Below, piece after piece: positions 24,330 to 37,345 of a stretch of 64,000 nt of DNA. The stretch is from Moringa oleifera (taxonomy: Eukaryota > Streptophyta > Magnoliopsida > Brassicales > Moringaceae): the NCBI GenBank assembly GCA_021397835.1, contig JAJFZO010000034.1, positions 8,881,501 to 8,945,500 on the forward strand. Direction: 5' to 3'. Each line of letters opens with the position of its first letter. The first letter of the stretch is position 1. The notes under the pieces were generated by a model. It was not told the DNA's origin. It saw only the letters and a list, made by a program, of their open reading frames with translations, and made no database searches. The translations under genes were made by a program, and so were the position numbers.

Positions 24330-26130
24330 TTACCTCATGTGTACCAACAATGGCCCAATCTCAAGGCCAAGCAACAACTAAACCAAGTGTAAAAGAAACA
24401 TTTGTCAATCCACCGTCGGGGTTTGGGTGAGGCAACTATGCATTACTATGAATAGCTACATCCATTGTCACCCAAATATCACCAAAAGGTAGTGGATGCC
24501 CGTGAATCATCTGATTAGAAGTATGATCCACGAAGATAACACCACTTGCCATTATGTAGTTTGATGACTTGATGAACATATGGCATGGCTCACACTACAA
24601 TGATCCAAAAAAACAGAAGTTATGTTCGTAATATTATTAACATCATATTTACTATGATTAACATATAACATACTTTATTGCTATATGGTGCCGGTGTAAG
24701 TGTACGTGCTGGTGGTATGACTAGCATAGGTGATTGAGATGTTGGATATTCTTCTTCCTCTAATAATCCAGTTATATTGTTGCTAGCTTTACTCAAACAA
24801 AATTGCATTATAGATTTTTCTTGCTGGACATCATCAGTTTTATTTGCAAGTCAAAACTTCTTTATACTTTGTGAATCACCTCATCATCTCTGCCAACTAC
24901 TGTTAATCTAATTGCATACCTTAAGAGATAGTCAACTCTTTGGCCTTCCTAAAATAAGATGTGATAGTCACCCCAGATGCTTGACCTCTAATGCATCCGG
25001 GGTGCTCAGGTGTATCAAGAGCTTTCGTCAACATATCTTCTGGATCAAAGGTTGTAAATTTACCCTATGTGCTTTGTGTCATCAACTCATCCTATAATGT
25101 TATAATAAAATTAATCAATGAACATGAAATTTATTACTATAAATGCTATAAAAAAGTTGAACTAAACTTACAATTCTTTCCTGACATAGTTGGCTCGCAT
25201 CATTTATATATTTCCCTTTTTTATTCTGTTGTGAAGCTTTCCACAATAAGGCATAATCAATTTGGTCATCGCTACCCAATGCTTTTTTTGTTAACATAAA
25301 GAGTCAACATGTTAGATTTTTAGACCATACAATTAAATGAATATATTATCAATTAATAACATAACAAATGAAAAATAACTTATAAGTTCACTATCCAATC
25401 CTACAAATCCATTTCTAGATAGATGATGGTCGTACACATTCTTTTTTTTTTTCTTTTGCTAATTTTCTCTTTTGCAGTAAGATTAATACACATCAACATT
25501 TGAAGAAAATTGTATAGACAAAAACTTTGCTAACTATAAATGTACACCTAAAACTCTTCCACTATACGAGAGTTTAGAAAGTCCTATTACCACCCAACAT
25601 TGATGACACTGCTATATCCTTCTCGTGGAAATGACAGAAATTTTAAGTCATTGATGTGAGGGAATATGTGCTTTGATGTAAGATTGGTCTTGAAGTTCCT
25701 CAATTTATTTGTAGCAAACTCAAGTACATACCTCTTTATGATCACATCAATATCATACGTCACCTACAACGTATTATAAAAATGTAAATTAATACCAATC
25801 AAATTAATTAGCAATAAACTAATTAAAAAAAATAATATGTTATGTTTCATTTAATTTACCAATATCATCTCCCAAATCTTATTTTTCATTTCAGTGCTTA
25901 TTGAGTGCCAATTCACGATATTTATGGGCACCATATTATGTTTCACCACCTTAATGTAGCTATTGAACTAGGGGTCATTCCTCCTAATTGGTTGACCTTT
26001 ACCATTTACCTCGATCATGAGCTTAACATCAAAAGTACCACTCTTAATTATCTTAGGCATACTGGTGATACATTGTTTTTTTCGGCCCTTGAAAGCCTTC
26101 ACTTGAGTGTTCAAAATGATCCATCAAATC
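24330..26130 (-). pseudogene. TNP1-like second ORF of element C
   Basis: Read from 26,130 downwards: KAFKGRKKQC, GTFDVKLMIEVNGKGQPIRR, INIVNWHSISTEMKNKIWEM, VTYDIDVIIKRYVLEFATNK, then SDDQIDYALLWKASQQNKKG (25,115-25,297), a TPEHPGC motif near 25,000, and at about 24,550-24,340 SNQMIHGHPLPFGDIWVTMD ending with VAWP. The last part is the DUF8039-like domain (conserved PLP, LP.P and AWP). Several stops interrupt it. It is the best local guide to what A lost at its junction with B: C bases 25,452-25,663 have no counterpart in A. Confidence 0.7.
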
Positions 26131-26239
26131 TGTAAACAAAAAAACATATGGTTAGCATTATATATACAAAACACGATATAACATGATAAAATCAAAAAAA
26201 AATAAAATAAAATTATGAAAGACACGATAACTCTGACAC

Positions 26240-29200
26240 ATAAGGCAATTGAACACTACCTTAAAAAGTACTTAAACCCTCAATCCTTCACCATTTTCTC
26301 AAGTATATGTAAGATGATGTTCATCCATTTGGTCATATAAATCAACAGGTGGCAAATTATTACAAAAAGACGTGTGATCCACATTAATATCGCACAAATC
26401 ATAATTTTTGTTATAGTCTTTTGGAGGTATTGAAAAAAGTATGGACCATTTGGCATCAATTGGATCTTCAATGTAAAATACTTGTCTCGCTTGTAAAGCC
26501 AATATAAACTGATCATTTCTATGTCCAATCCGATTGAGATCAAAAAGCACAACTCCTAGGTCATCAACTTTAACATCGCTATTATTCTTAATTCAATCAT
26601 ATTTGAAAACTGAAACTTGGAGCATTGTATAATCTAGTTCCCATATTTCTTGTATAACTCCATAAAATGACAAATCATTGTATATTGGATTTTTATCCTT
26701 GGCATTGGAGATTTGCATGGTATTGGCAACTAGAGTGACACCACTATTTTGATGGATCCTTGAGTTATCTCATTGCTTTGTGTAAAAACGACAACTTTTG
26801 ATGATATATCCAAGATACTTAATTACAATGGATGGAGGACCATAGGTAATCGATCGTAGTGTTGATGAGACATTATGATTGGATAATAAAAGTTCATTCT
26901 CAATTTATATCATAACATATATTAGATGAACTATATTAGAAATAAATTTAATGTCTGGACAAGAATAAGGATTCTTATCCATCTGCGTAACCAATTACTT
27001 AAGGTTCAACTTTGTTCATCATGTGACCATTTAAGTCATTTTGACTAATGAAATTATCGACCTTTAATTGATTTAAATGCTCACTACATATTAAGAATAA
27101 ATCATCAAACAATAATTCAAATATTATTTAATAAAACAATGAACTATGAGTTGTAAAAATTAATTGCCTTATATATGGTTGAACTTCACTCGTATTCATT
27201 AAAACATCCAAGTGCGCTTGATGAAGGAGGACATTGTCATCTTTCTCAACACTTTTATTAGTTAGAACTTTTCCATTCTGAGTTAAGTGACTAAATACAT
27301 TCTTTTGTGGAGGAATCCTAAAACATTCATAGTAGATAAATAATCGACGCAGAATTCTAATGCCTCCTTTGCAATGTATGACTCAGCAACTACCTTCAGG
27401 TCTATTACGATTTCGAACATAACCCTTTAACACTTTCATATGCCTTCCAAATTGGTACATCCATCATAAGTACATAGGACTATGTAATTTTACTTCTCTA
27501 ATAAGATGAACAGTGAGGTGGACTATAATATCAAAGAAGCTAGGAGGAAAGTACTTCCCAAGCAAATAAAGTGTTATCACAAGTTTGTTTTGGATTCCAT
27601 CCAACTTTGACACATCCACCACCTTTTGACACAAGAAATTAAAGAACATACAAAGTCTAATGAGAGTATATCTAAAATGTTTAGGCAACACATCTTGTAA
27701 AGCAATAGGTAAAAGTTGTTACATTAGGATGTGACAATCATACGACTTTAACCCACATAGTTTCAAGTAGTCCATGGATACTAGATTTCTGATGTTCGAA
27801 GAATACCCATATGGGACCTTAATCTCACTAAAAACTTTACAGTTTCTTTTTCTTCCCAAGATAAGTATAGCATAAAGGCAATAAAAATGTATGATTATCG
27901 CGAACTTGTGGTTCCAATTCAAACCTTAACCGCATGTCTTTCAAATCCATTCTAGAAGCTAATTTATCTTTAGATTTTCAAGGAATATCAAGCAATCTCC
28001 CAAGAAGACTATCATAAATGTTCTTTTCAATGTCATGACATCTAGAATATGTGTGATATGCATGGACTTCCAATATGATAAGTTAAAGAAAATCGACCTC
28101 TTCTTCTAACACTATGTAACAACATCTTCTTTACTCATTGTGTTTCATTTCTTCGAATTTCCCAATGAATTTACTAAACATTGAACTTTATTAAAGACTT
28201 CTTCACTACTTAATGGTTAGGGAGCAATTTTGACTTCTTGTTCACCATTGAAGGCCTTTTTCTGTCTACGGTAAGGATGATGCCGTGGTAAGAATTTTTT
28301 AGTATCCAACATATGACATCTTTTTACTATGTTTTAAGTGACTAGCTTGAGTATTCTCGACACAGATAGGACAAGCATAACATCCTTTAATAGTACAACT
28401 AAATAAATTACCATATGTAAGGAAATCATTGATTGTCCATAACAAAACAACTTTCAAGTTAAATGACTCATTGCTATATGCATCATATACTTCCACCTAT
28501 GCTGCATAATATTTTAAGTCTTCTGTAAGCAGAGCCAAGTAGACATCAATATCATTACCAAGTTGTTTAGGATCTAATATTAGTAAGGTCAACATCTTTA
28601 TTGTTAACCATGGCGGTAAATTATAATTCACTATAATCACCGGCCAATAATTGTATCAACTACGCAATGTAATGTATGGATTAATCCCATTTGCTAATAT
28701 AGTAAGCCTTAAGTTTCTTGGTTGTAAAGTAAACTCTGGCCCCATGTAATCAACCAATTTCCATGATGATGTATCCGATGGGTGCCTCCACTAACCATCG
28801 ATTTCTTTTTTATTCGAATGCCATGCAAGGTGTTTTGATATTTCAAAACTTCTGAACATTTTTCTAAATCTTAGTATTGGTGGAAAATACCACCACCTTA
28901 GCAGGCACACCAATCTTTATTTTGTTATTGTTCTTCATTACTTTCCATCTTGAAAGTCCATAAGTTGGACATTGGATGTCATCGTGAAGTTCCTTCCGAT
29001 ATAATATGCAATCATTTGGACTGGCATGGATCGTTTGATACTCCATGCCTAGTGCATTCAATGTTTTCTTGGCATCATACATGGATGTAGACATTTGATT
29101 ATTATCAAGCAATATTTCGGCAATCAAATTTAAAAGATCACTTAAGCTTTGATTGGATCAACCATATTTCACTTTCAAATTGTACAGTTTAACTAAAATA

Positions 29201-29624
29201 GATAATTTAGTGAACTTCACTAATCCAGAATATAGAGGTTTCTCAGCATCACAAAGTAATCTTCAAAATGGTTAGAATTACTATCATACTCTACAAATGC
29301 CTCTTGTACTATTTTTATAGTGTTAGTAACTTCTTCGATGTGTTCTATCTCCCAAACAACCTTAGCATTCCTACTAGCAGAAGATCTAACAACACCAGTT
29401 TCTCCGTGCCATATCCAATTTTGATAGTTACTATTAACTCTATATACATATAAATAATTATGTATCTCACGTGGAGTATGACACTTTATATTACCACATT
29501 TAATACATGGACACCAAATTTATTTAAGGTTATCACTATTCTGAACAACATAATCCAAAAAGTTATTCATCCTTACATCATATGCCTTTGATCTTCTGTC
29601 AGCAAACATTCAAATTTTATCCAT
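26240..29624 (-). pseudogene. TNP2-type transposase of element C, degenerate
   Basis: The start ATGGATAAA at 29,624 follows a TTTCAG acceptor. Domains in order: transposase-associated domain with CPCIKCGN (29,450-29,624); TNP2 body with SMYDAKKTLNALGMEYQ (28,864-29,127), VVLLWTINDFLTYGNL and CYACPICVENT (28,299-28,496), SNIRNLVSMDYLKLCGLKSY (27,719-27,922); DUF4218 with KYFPPSFFDIIVHLTVHLIR (27,464-27,691); and DUF4216 with DDLGVVLFDLNRIGH and QARQVFYIEDP (26,299-26,570). Many frames remain open for 60-90 residues but are broken between domains. In family terms this is the enzyme that moves CACTA elements; this copy could not act. It is close enough to A to align by eye across its length. Confidence 0.85.
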
Positions 29625-29639
29625 TCTGAAATTTAAATG

Positions 29640-31160
29640 ACATTTATTATTTGCTTTTCAAGCATCTAATATATTAAGCAAAATTTAAATAACTGATTAA
29701 TAACTATTTAATTAATTAATACAAAAAATTAATATTTGCTTAACATCTAATTTATTACTACAAAAGCATCTAATTAATTAACTAGTAAATTAATTAAAAT
29801 TTAAATAACATTTAATTATTTACTTTACAAGCATCAAATTTATTAATTAAAATTTAAATAAATAATTAATAACTATTTAGTTAATTAAGACATCGTCAAT
29901 ATTTAATTAACATCTAATTAATTACTATATAAGCACTTAACTATCTAGTAACCTAATTAAAATTTAAATAACATTTAATTTTTTATTTCACAAGCATCTA
30001 ATTTATTAATATTAGCTAAATAAATGATTAATAACTAACTAATTAATTAATACATAGTAGATTAATTATCATCTAATTAATTACTACACAAACATTTAAC
30101 TAGCTAATTACTTGATTAAAATTTTAATAATATTTAATTATTTATTTTATAAGTATATAATTAATTAATTATCTATTTAAAATTTAACTGCTTATATTGA
30201 TTTATTTTAACTATAAAATCAATATAATTAAATTTGATTAAATATACCAATTAATCTTACCAAAAAAATTAATTCAAACATAAATTCATCTACACTTAAT
30301 ATATAATTAATTTATCAAAATATAAATTCATCTAATTAATATCTAATTAATTTATTAATTTATTTAAAATTTTTAATAATTATCAAATAATAAATTCATC
30401 AATATATACCTATTCACACCAAATATATTCATCTAAATATACTTACAAAAATACCCAAATTTCATCAATAAAAACGCACCTAATACACTTAATAAAGAAC
30501 TTCTCAAAATAGTATACATTCTTAATATATCTTTTAAACCAAAATTAACCAAATTGAATCAAAATTATGAAACTTGAATTTCATAAACAAATTTCGAATC
30601 TATACCGAAATACTTACAGATGTTTGAATGCCCAAGATGAATGAATGGAGGGGAATGGTGCGGTTACTCCTCGTGAAGCTTGAGACAAATGAAAGAGAAG
30701 GGAGTAAGGAGAGAGAAAAAAAAAAAGAGGGCTGGAGAGAGGCAGTGCGGCTGCTAGTAGTTGGCCTAGCTACTTTTGGGTTAAGAGTAAAGAGGAAAAA
30801 GTCAAAAGAGAGGTAGTGTCATTGCCATGCCAGCATCTAGTCTAGGTGCTTCAAGATAAATACCAAAGAGGAGAGGATCGGAGAGAAGTAGTATAGTTTC
30901 TAGCAGCTGGCCCAGCTTCTTCCAAATAGAGAACAAAGAGGAAAAGGGTCGGAGAAAGACAGTGCGACTACAAGCAGCTGGTCTAACTACTTCTAAATAG
31001 AGAGCAAGGAGGAAAAGGATGAAAAAGAGAATAAAAATTACGCACGAGGCTATTGGCGGGCTTTAGAGACGAATTAAAGATCCCTAGCTTAAACCAAGAC
31101 TTGATAGTTGGTTCTAGTAAAGTTGGCATTGAAGGTGGCCTTTCAAGGGCCAGAACTGGC
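29640..31160 (-). other. Element C AT-rich first intron and 5' leader
   Basis: The intron (29,640-30,611) is a TTAATTAA-type low-complexity kilobase. The donor reads CAAACATCTGTAAGTATTTC on the minus strand at about 30,617. The leader upstream (30,620-31,050) has two or three repeats of a AGTAGTTAGACCAGCTGCTT-like unit with C/T-rich tracts. The plus-strand open frame at 30,628-30,816 is its antisense shadow. Confidence 0.65.
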
Positions 31161-31586
31161 GTGAAAAGCATGAGATAGCCTTTAACACTAGTTTTGCAGA
31201 TCCTTTCACGTCAATTGTGGTAAATTTGGTATGAAAGCATATTGAAGGCTAGTATTAGCAGAACTGGCAGAATTGGCGTATCCTCATAGCCTTTAAAGGG
31301 CCAAAACTAGCATGAAGAGCATGGGATGGCCTTCAACGCAAGTCCTGCCAGAATTGGCGTATCCTTTATCTCTTGTGATTGAAGGCCTTTAACGCTAGTT
31401 CTTGAAGAACTAGCATTAAAGACTCCAAGGATGGTCTTTTAACACCAGTTCTTATTTAATTGACGTGAAAAGCTAATCTTTAACATCAATTTATTGTTAA
31501 TTGACAGTAAAGACCTCATTTTTAATGACCATTTTGGAAGAACTATCATTAAATTATTGTCATTTATTACAATTTTTGTAGTAGTG
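31160..31586 (-). repeat. Element C 5' subterminal repeats and terminus
   Basis: Palindromes with a different core from the 3' end (AACGCTAGTTCTTGAAGAAC, then TAGCATTAAAG) and GCCTTCAACGCAAGTCCTGC-like spacers, ending in ACAATTTTTGTAGTAGTG at 31,586. The two ends of the element thus carry distinct palindrome families. Confidence 0.75.
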
Positions 31587-31589
31587 TCT

Positions 31590-32770
31590 TGACATTTCTT
31601 ACATTACAGGTTTTTCCAATTTAAACCTTGGTTATGACAGTTGGTCACTCCACAATGGATCGAACTTAAAATTAAGGTTTTCAGAATGTAGTGAGTCAAT
31701 CCAATATTTGATGATGTTCTGTTTTATCTTAAGGGTATTTTTAGTAATTTTTTAATGTTTTATTGCTTTGATAACTATCAACAACTTTGCACGCCCCACA
31801 AAAATATAACATGAGCTCTAAATTAGAGCTTTACCTTTTAGGGAAAATATGAGTAACCATACTTACGTGAAAAAACCTCTACTCCTCAAAGCGAGTGAAA
31901 TATTTCAATGAAATTGGACCTAGAAGATATTGTTTTTCTCAAACTGCTATTCCTCATCGAGATAAAAATAATATTTTAAGGTTCCCCATTAGTCTGATGA
32001 AGGGAAATTTGAGATTCTATAAAAACGGATCTTTCCCTACATAACCATAACATTTATTTAATCTAGGATAGAGCCATGGCTAGGGTTAGAAATTATGAAC
32101 CTAATTAGGACATGTATAAAATATATTTCATATTTCATGCATCACATATCATATCAACTAGAAAGTCATCTTTTTTTCATACATAGCTTTTTATTAATTT
32201 CCTAGAAACATGAAAGTCTCATCGACTGTAGCTAAGATTAAAAATGTTTAACACTGGTCCACGAAAGTATAATCTAATAAAGGAGATGGTTTAGGAATAG
32301 GATTTAGATCAAAATTCCCTGTTGAGGTTAAGTTTTTCATTAAAAGAAGTGGATTGGTTAAATTGCATCTTTAAGGATATGTTGAAAAAAGAAGAAGAAA
32401 AATTGGATTAGGAAAATGGATACATAGGACATTTCCTAAAAGTTTTAACAAAAGATCACTAATCACAGTAGCATTACATTTTTTGGGACTTATCATTCCA
32501 ATGTTTTAGTTTTAAAGATTACAATCTTTCACTAACCTTACAACAGTATACCTCTTTCTTAGGAATAAAACCTTCAAATCGATACAAGTTTTATATAAAG
32601 AAGAAGAAGAAGATAATAATAGAAAAGTAATTAAGGAATGTTCTGGGAATCAGTAAAGCTGAGGTTGAACGAGAAATTCATCATCGAGGAATGGTCTGCT
32701 ATGTGGCTCAAGAATTCCTCTTCCTGTTTATCCAAAATCATGTAATAAAAGAATCAAGAAGAATAGGATA
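31590..32770. other. Unassigned intergenic sequence
   Basis: No gene, array or element boundary recognised. It holds AT-rich text with purine-rich runs (AAGAAGAAGAAGAAGATAAT near 32,600) and ends at a possible LTR edge, TGTAGACACCTAATTTTTAC, at about 32,774. Confidence 0.4.
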
Positions 32771-32773
32771 CAT

Positions 32774-33330
32774 GTAGACACCTAATTTTTACCCTTGGAG
32801 GATATGTTTGGAATGAACAATTTTATTTTATTTTTTTGGGTACAAAACATGGATTGAATCCAAGATTTATTGGGGTTAAAGTTCAAAAATTATGAATAAG
32901 TCCAAGATCCAAATCCAACCCAATGTTGGGTTTAAGTTTGGGAACAAGTTTAAGATCAAGTCTAAATTTATGCTTCAAGGTTAAGCTAAGTACCAAGTTC
33001 GTGGAGGAGGTTGAGATCAAAGTTATGTTAAAGGAATGATCGTCAGATCAAGATTATGATTGCAACATTATGCTAAAGAGTTATGTTGTAAGACAACAGT
33101 CACATTAAAATCATGATTGTAAAATTGTGCTAAGGGTCAAGATGTTGAAGTTAAGGTCTAGATTATGTTAAATAACACATTTGAATCTCTCAAATTTTAG
33201 ATAAGGGTTATGTTTAAAATTAAATTTTAATTCAAAATTATGTTCTTTAATTGATAAAGAGATTAGATTAGTTAAGAGAAAAGTTTGCTTGATTTGATGA
33301 CATTTAAGTTAGTTAACAATTAATAGAATA
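32774..33330. repeat. LTR-like edge and degenerate ATC-rich repeat
   Basis: TGTAGACACCTAATTTTTAC begins like many plant gypsy LTR ends. It is followed by loose ~60-bp repeats such as AGATCAAGATTATGATTGCA and TTATGCTAAAGAGTTATG. The opening resembles TTAACACTTAATTTTGTCCC at 59,425, which also precedes ATC-rich repeats and a minus-strand coiled-coil ORF. Confidence 0.4.
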
Positions 33331-33359
33331 AATTAGCACTAGAAAAATAACTTTTATTC

Positions 33360-34626
33360 ATTATAAATACAAAGTACATTGGAAATTAAAAACGATTACA
33401 AAGCACGTCAAAAGATTGGATCAATTACATCCCTTAGAGCTTTTGGTAGGGCTATCACCTGAAGATCATAGACTCAAGCTGGTTTGGAATGCTGATGTCA
33501 AGAGTGACTTCACCGAAGCGTCTTCAAATGAAATAGCCAAGTTTTCTACCAAAATGGCACATGGAGTTACTACCCCTCTAAGAGATCTTAGATCAAGTTC
33601 AAGACAAAGTTCCTCAACTTCATCTAACATATTAGATCTAAGAGTAAGTAGTAACTCATAAGCTCCTTACACCACTTCGGCATCAAATTCAGGCCTCTGT
33701 TTGTACTCCGGCTCATTGTTCACCAAAGCTTCAGTAAATAAATTCTTGGCTTGGATCGTGCCTTTAATGGTTTGGCGAATTATTTGCCCAATCTTAGACA
33801 AAGCTTTAGCTAATTTTGTCTGAATCTCCAATAAAAGTTGATCCTTTTGTGCCACCATAATCTTTAGTTGCTTGATGTTAACGATTAAAGCCCTAACTTT
33901 TTCTATGACATCAGTAGCCAATTTATTGATAGTTTTTGTCATCTTTTTTTTTTTTAGAAAAACTAAGGCCTTGGTCATGAGCTCGTATCACTTAATGAGC
34001 AAGGCAATTTCATCAGACAACTACACATGAAATTGATGCCAGGTGCCTCAATGAGCTCGTGTCATTTAATATTGAACAAAGATCATCTTACCTTTACAAT
34101 ATGGCATGAAAGTTTGCTTGGCAAAGTCATGGTCTACAATCCTACAAGCCTTTCTCGATTTGTTAGGAGCATACCCTTGGCATCCTTTCATTGGACACCA
34201 CCAAGTTACAACAGGTGCCTTAAGTTTGATACTCAAACTAGGATGGTATCAATCAATAATGTTGCAAAAAGGAAAGGAAGGCAAAGAAGTGGGCCACCTA
34301 AAGAACAAATGGTGCCCTTGTTTAACACATCTTAACACAATGGGTAATCACATCATTCAATATGTCTGCCTCAGCCTCGATATAGCTTGCAATGGCCTTA
34401 CCTTTCTTTAAAGAATCTCTAAGGGCAAGTTCAATTGCTCTTTTCATCAATTGGGTTGAGATGGACCGTTTGATCTTGAAATTTGACATCCTCGGGGTCA
34501 AAAAGCCAATCCTAATCTCAATCTAGAGATGAAAGTAAGAAGGGCGTAGTGGTAGGAGGTTGTGACTCTTGACCAGATGATCTAACGAGATTGTGTACCA
34601 TTTGTGGTCTTTGATTAGGAGCCATC
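33360..34626 (-). pseudogene. Broken minus-strand ORF with coiled-coil, retroelement-associated
   Basis: A start ATGGCTCCTAATCAAAG at 34,623 reads MAPNQRPQMVHNLVRSSGQE, then breaks at a stop. Later pieces are LRDSLKKGKAIASYIEAEAD (frame-switched) and a 103-residue frame at 33,667-33,978. That frame is rich in Lys, Leu, Ile and Gln with heptad-like spacing (VRALIVNIKQLKIMVAQKDQ), consistent with a coiled coil, and ends EFDAEVV. No catalytic motif is visible. Position beside an LTR-like edge and a degenerate repeat matches the locus at 60.1-61.4 kb, so I infer a gag-like or accessory ORF of one retroelement group. Sequence similarity between the two ORFs is not evident by eye. Confidence 0.35.
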
Positions 34627-36080
34627 TTATCATATGGATATTAGCAATTATAAGTTAGATCAACATAGATAATGAAAGGTAAGGACAATAGAAACAAAAA
34701 TATCTTGATGATAGTAGTGAGATCGTAAAGAAGTGATCAAAATTACCCCCCCCCCCCGGTTGATCAGAGCAAATGGTTAAGGCTCAGTATCGGTTAGATG
34801 TGAGATTAATAAAGGATTTAAAGTATGTTCAAGAGATGAAGTTCGAGAATTATCAATAGGTGGATCTAATGTTGGAATGAGATTAGTAGTGGCGTTATCT
34901 AAAAGTCTATTCCAACATTATAAACTATGGTTAATCTAATGAAGATTGTCACAATTGAACTTTTTGGGAAACGCCTAATATGAAAAGATTTGATTTATTT
35001 TAAAAATTCTTTTAGCTTTGATAAATAAAAAAAAAAGTAAAAAGTTATCACCAATCTTTCTTATGGTGTGATTGACCATCAGTTTTATTATAAAACTTTT
35101 CTTTCTTTCAATAAAGAAAATATGAACTCCATTTGAAAACAGACAATGTTTTACTTTACTAGAAGATCTAGAATCGGGAGTCAGTTATGTGTGGGGAAGG
35201 ATTAACACCTCTACAACCGCTAAAGATTTGGTACCATTTAAGTAAAATGATCTCTTATCTTTGAATTATAGTAATTTGATGTTGATCTCAAAATATAATC
35301 AATAAATAAAATTTATATATACAACCAATATAAGATTAGCCTTTACTCAATCTAAAAATTTTTAGGAGAAAAGCTACATTAGATTTAACGAAATGTAACA
35401 GCTCTTCAAATAAATTTTTTATGTGGTTTTATGCAAGAATCCCAATCTAGTTGATACTAAATCCTCAATTCTACAAAAATAAATATGTTTTCATTTAGAG
35501 ATCGAAATATGAACATCATCAATTTGTTTCTTCAAAATAATTTTAAAAAAATATGAAATGCATTACAGAATTTACAACATTGAATAGTAATTAATCAATA
35601 AAAAATAAAACAAAACTAACATCCTTTTATTCATTTTATGAAATAAATACAAGGAATGAACAATACCTTCAGTATAATTGTTATGCTGCCTTTATGTTGA
35701 ATAACAAGCGAATACTCTTAAAAAATTTCCTAGAGAGAAATTTGAAGCTTTGAAAGGCTGGCCTATATGTTTGAAAGAATAAGAATGCAAAGTTATAAAG
35801 ATGCAGTAATGCAAACATGTTGAGATCTAGAGATATATAGATGTAGAGATGGTTAGTTACCACCAAAAAAAAAAAAACAACGATTTCGGCCCCCAATTTT
35901 ATCAAACATATGTTTATTTATAAATGAAAAATTAGAGCAAAGTTAGCCAAAAATTCATATCCATTACATGAGAAAGGGAACCACAATACTGGATAATCTA
36001 TTTGACTAAAATGCGTGCTTTGTACAAATTATGCCATGAGCCTTTTACTAGTTTTTGGAGTCTTCTTTCCCTTTAACAGC
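34627..36080. other. LTR-like debris; no gene
   Basis: A run of 12 C at 34,746-34,757 and, at about 35,170-35,215, GGGAGTCAGTTATGTGTGGG with AAGGATTAACACCTC. The latter resembles a GTAGTTCATTATGCTTAAGG, AAGGATTAATACTCTC stretch at 38,130-38,175, so two copies of one LTR-type segment may be present. No coding region is recognised. Confidence 0.35.
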
Positions 36081-36082
36081 TA

Positions 36083-37345
36083 TACATCTCAAACTTGATG
36101 TGAGATTAAAATCAATCACATCGGGGATTAACTAATGCTACACATTTCGAACTCAATGTGAGATAAGAATCAATCACAACATGGATTATGTTGAAAACTT
36201 GATGTGAGATCAAAACCAATCATATATAGGCTACATTTGAAACTCAATGTGACATCAAAGTCAATCATATCTAGGTTATATCGTAAACCTAATGTGACAT
36301 TAAAATTAATTATAATGAGGGTTCATCTAAAATCCAATGTGAGATCAAAGTCAATCACATCTGAAACCTGATGTGAGATCAAAGTAAATCATATCTAGGC
36401 TGTAAAATATATCTAGAATTTGATGTGATGTCAAAATTGATCACATCTAGTATATAAATTAGATCAAATTTTTGATGTGAGCTCAAAGTCAATCACATCT
36501 TAAATATGATGTGAGCTCAAAGTCAATCACATCTGATATTACATCTAAAACCCAATATGAGGTCAAAGTCAATCATATGCAGACTATTCCTGAAAACCCG
36601 ATATGAAATGAAAGTTAATCATATATGGGTTATAAATTACTTTTGAAATTTGATGTGAGATCAAGATCAATGACATTTGGGAGTACATCTGAAACACAAT
36701 ATGAGATCAAAGTCAGTTACATCTAGGCTATATTTGAAAATTGCTATAAGATCAAAATCAATCACACCTAGAATGACATCTAAAATCCGAAGTGAGATCA
36801 AAGTCAATCACATCTAGGCTACATCTGAAAATTGATGTGAGATCAAAATTAATCACATATGAGATATAAATTACATTAAAACCTAATGTGAGATTAAAGT
36901 AATCACATCAAGGTAAAGTTAATGCGAATGTGAGATCATAGTTAATCACATTAAGATCAATTTCAAATTTTAATATAAGATTAGAATCAACCATATTGGT
37001 ATGAAGTTGATATAGATGCGAGATCAAAATCAATCACATTGAGATAAAGTTAATACAAATGTAAGATCAATATCAATCACATTGGGATCAAGTTAATGTT
37101 ATAATTGAGATCGGAGTCATTCGCATCGAGATAAAGTTCATAAAAATGTGAGATTAGAATCAATCACACTGGGATCAAGTTGATATTCTAATGTGAGAGA
37201 AATCAATCATATCAAGATGAAGTTGATGGATGTAAGTTCAAAATCAATCATATCAGGATTAGGTTGATGTTCTGATGTGAGATCACACTCAATCACATTG
37301 AGATTAATTGATATAGTTGTGAGATCAAAATAAATCATATCAACA
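36083..37345. repeat. Satellite-like array with self-complementary unit
   Basis: About 25 diverged copies of a 40-55-bp unit. The core is GATGTGAGATCAAAGTCAAT followed by CACATC; spacers read CTAGGCTACATCTGAAAC. GATGTGA and TCACATC are exact reverse complements separated by 12 bases, so each unit can fold as a hairpin. In the right third (from about 36,890) spacers change to GGGATCAAGTTGATGTTC, a second subfamily. No coding potential. Confidence 0.85.

Larger units (their letters stand above)
22099..31586 (-). mobile_element. CACTA (En/Spm) element C, minus strand
   Basis: The 5' terminus at 31,586, read inward, is CACTACTACAAAAATTGTAA, with TCT just outside (31,587-31,589). The 3' end is eroded: the subterminal region is recognisable from GTTAAAAATGGC (22,104) but no CACT tip is visible. 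TCT at 22,096-22,098 could be the other target copy, so the left limit is an inference. Gene order on the minus strand is leader, AT-rich intron, TNP2, TNP1-like ORF, ULP1-like protease, palindromic array. It is the least disrupted copy of the family here and has no nested insertion. It lies in opposite orientation to A, 2.9 kb away. Confidence 0.8.

Noticed and set aside
24991..25299. 102-codon plus-strand frame inside element C
   Set aside because: It lies opposite the conserved TNP1-like ORF (QIDYALLWKA…), which explains the lack of stops.
30628..30816. Basic 62-codon plus-strand frame (Lys/Glu/Arg-rich)
   Set aside because: Antisense of the C/T-rich 5' leader of CACTA element C; the homologous leader in A and B shows no such frame.
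36083..37345. CRISPR-like array (short repeats with spacers)
   Set aside because: Spacers are themselves repeated and of variable length, copies are diverged, there is no cas gene, and the DNA is plant nuclear.
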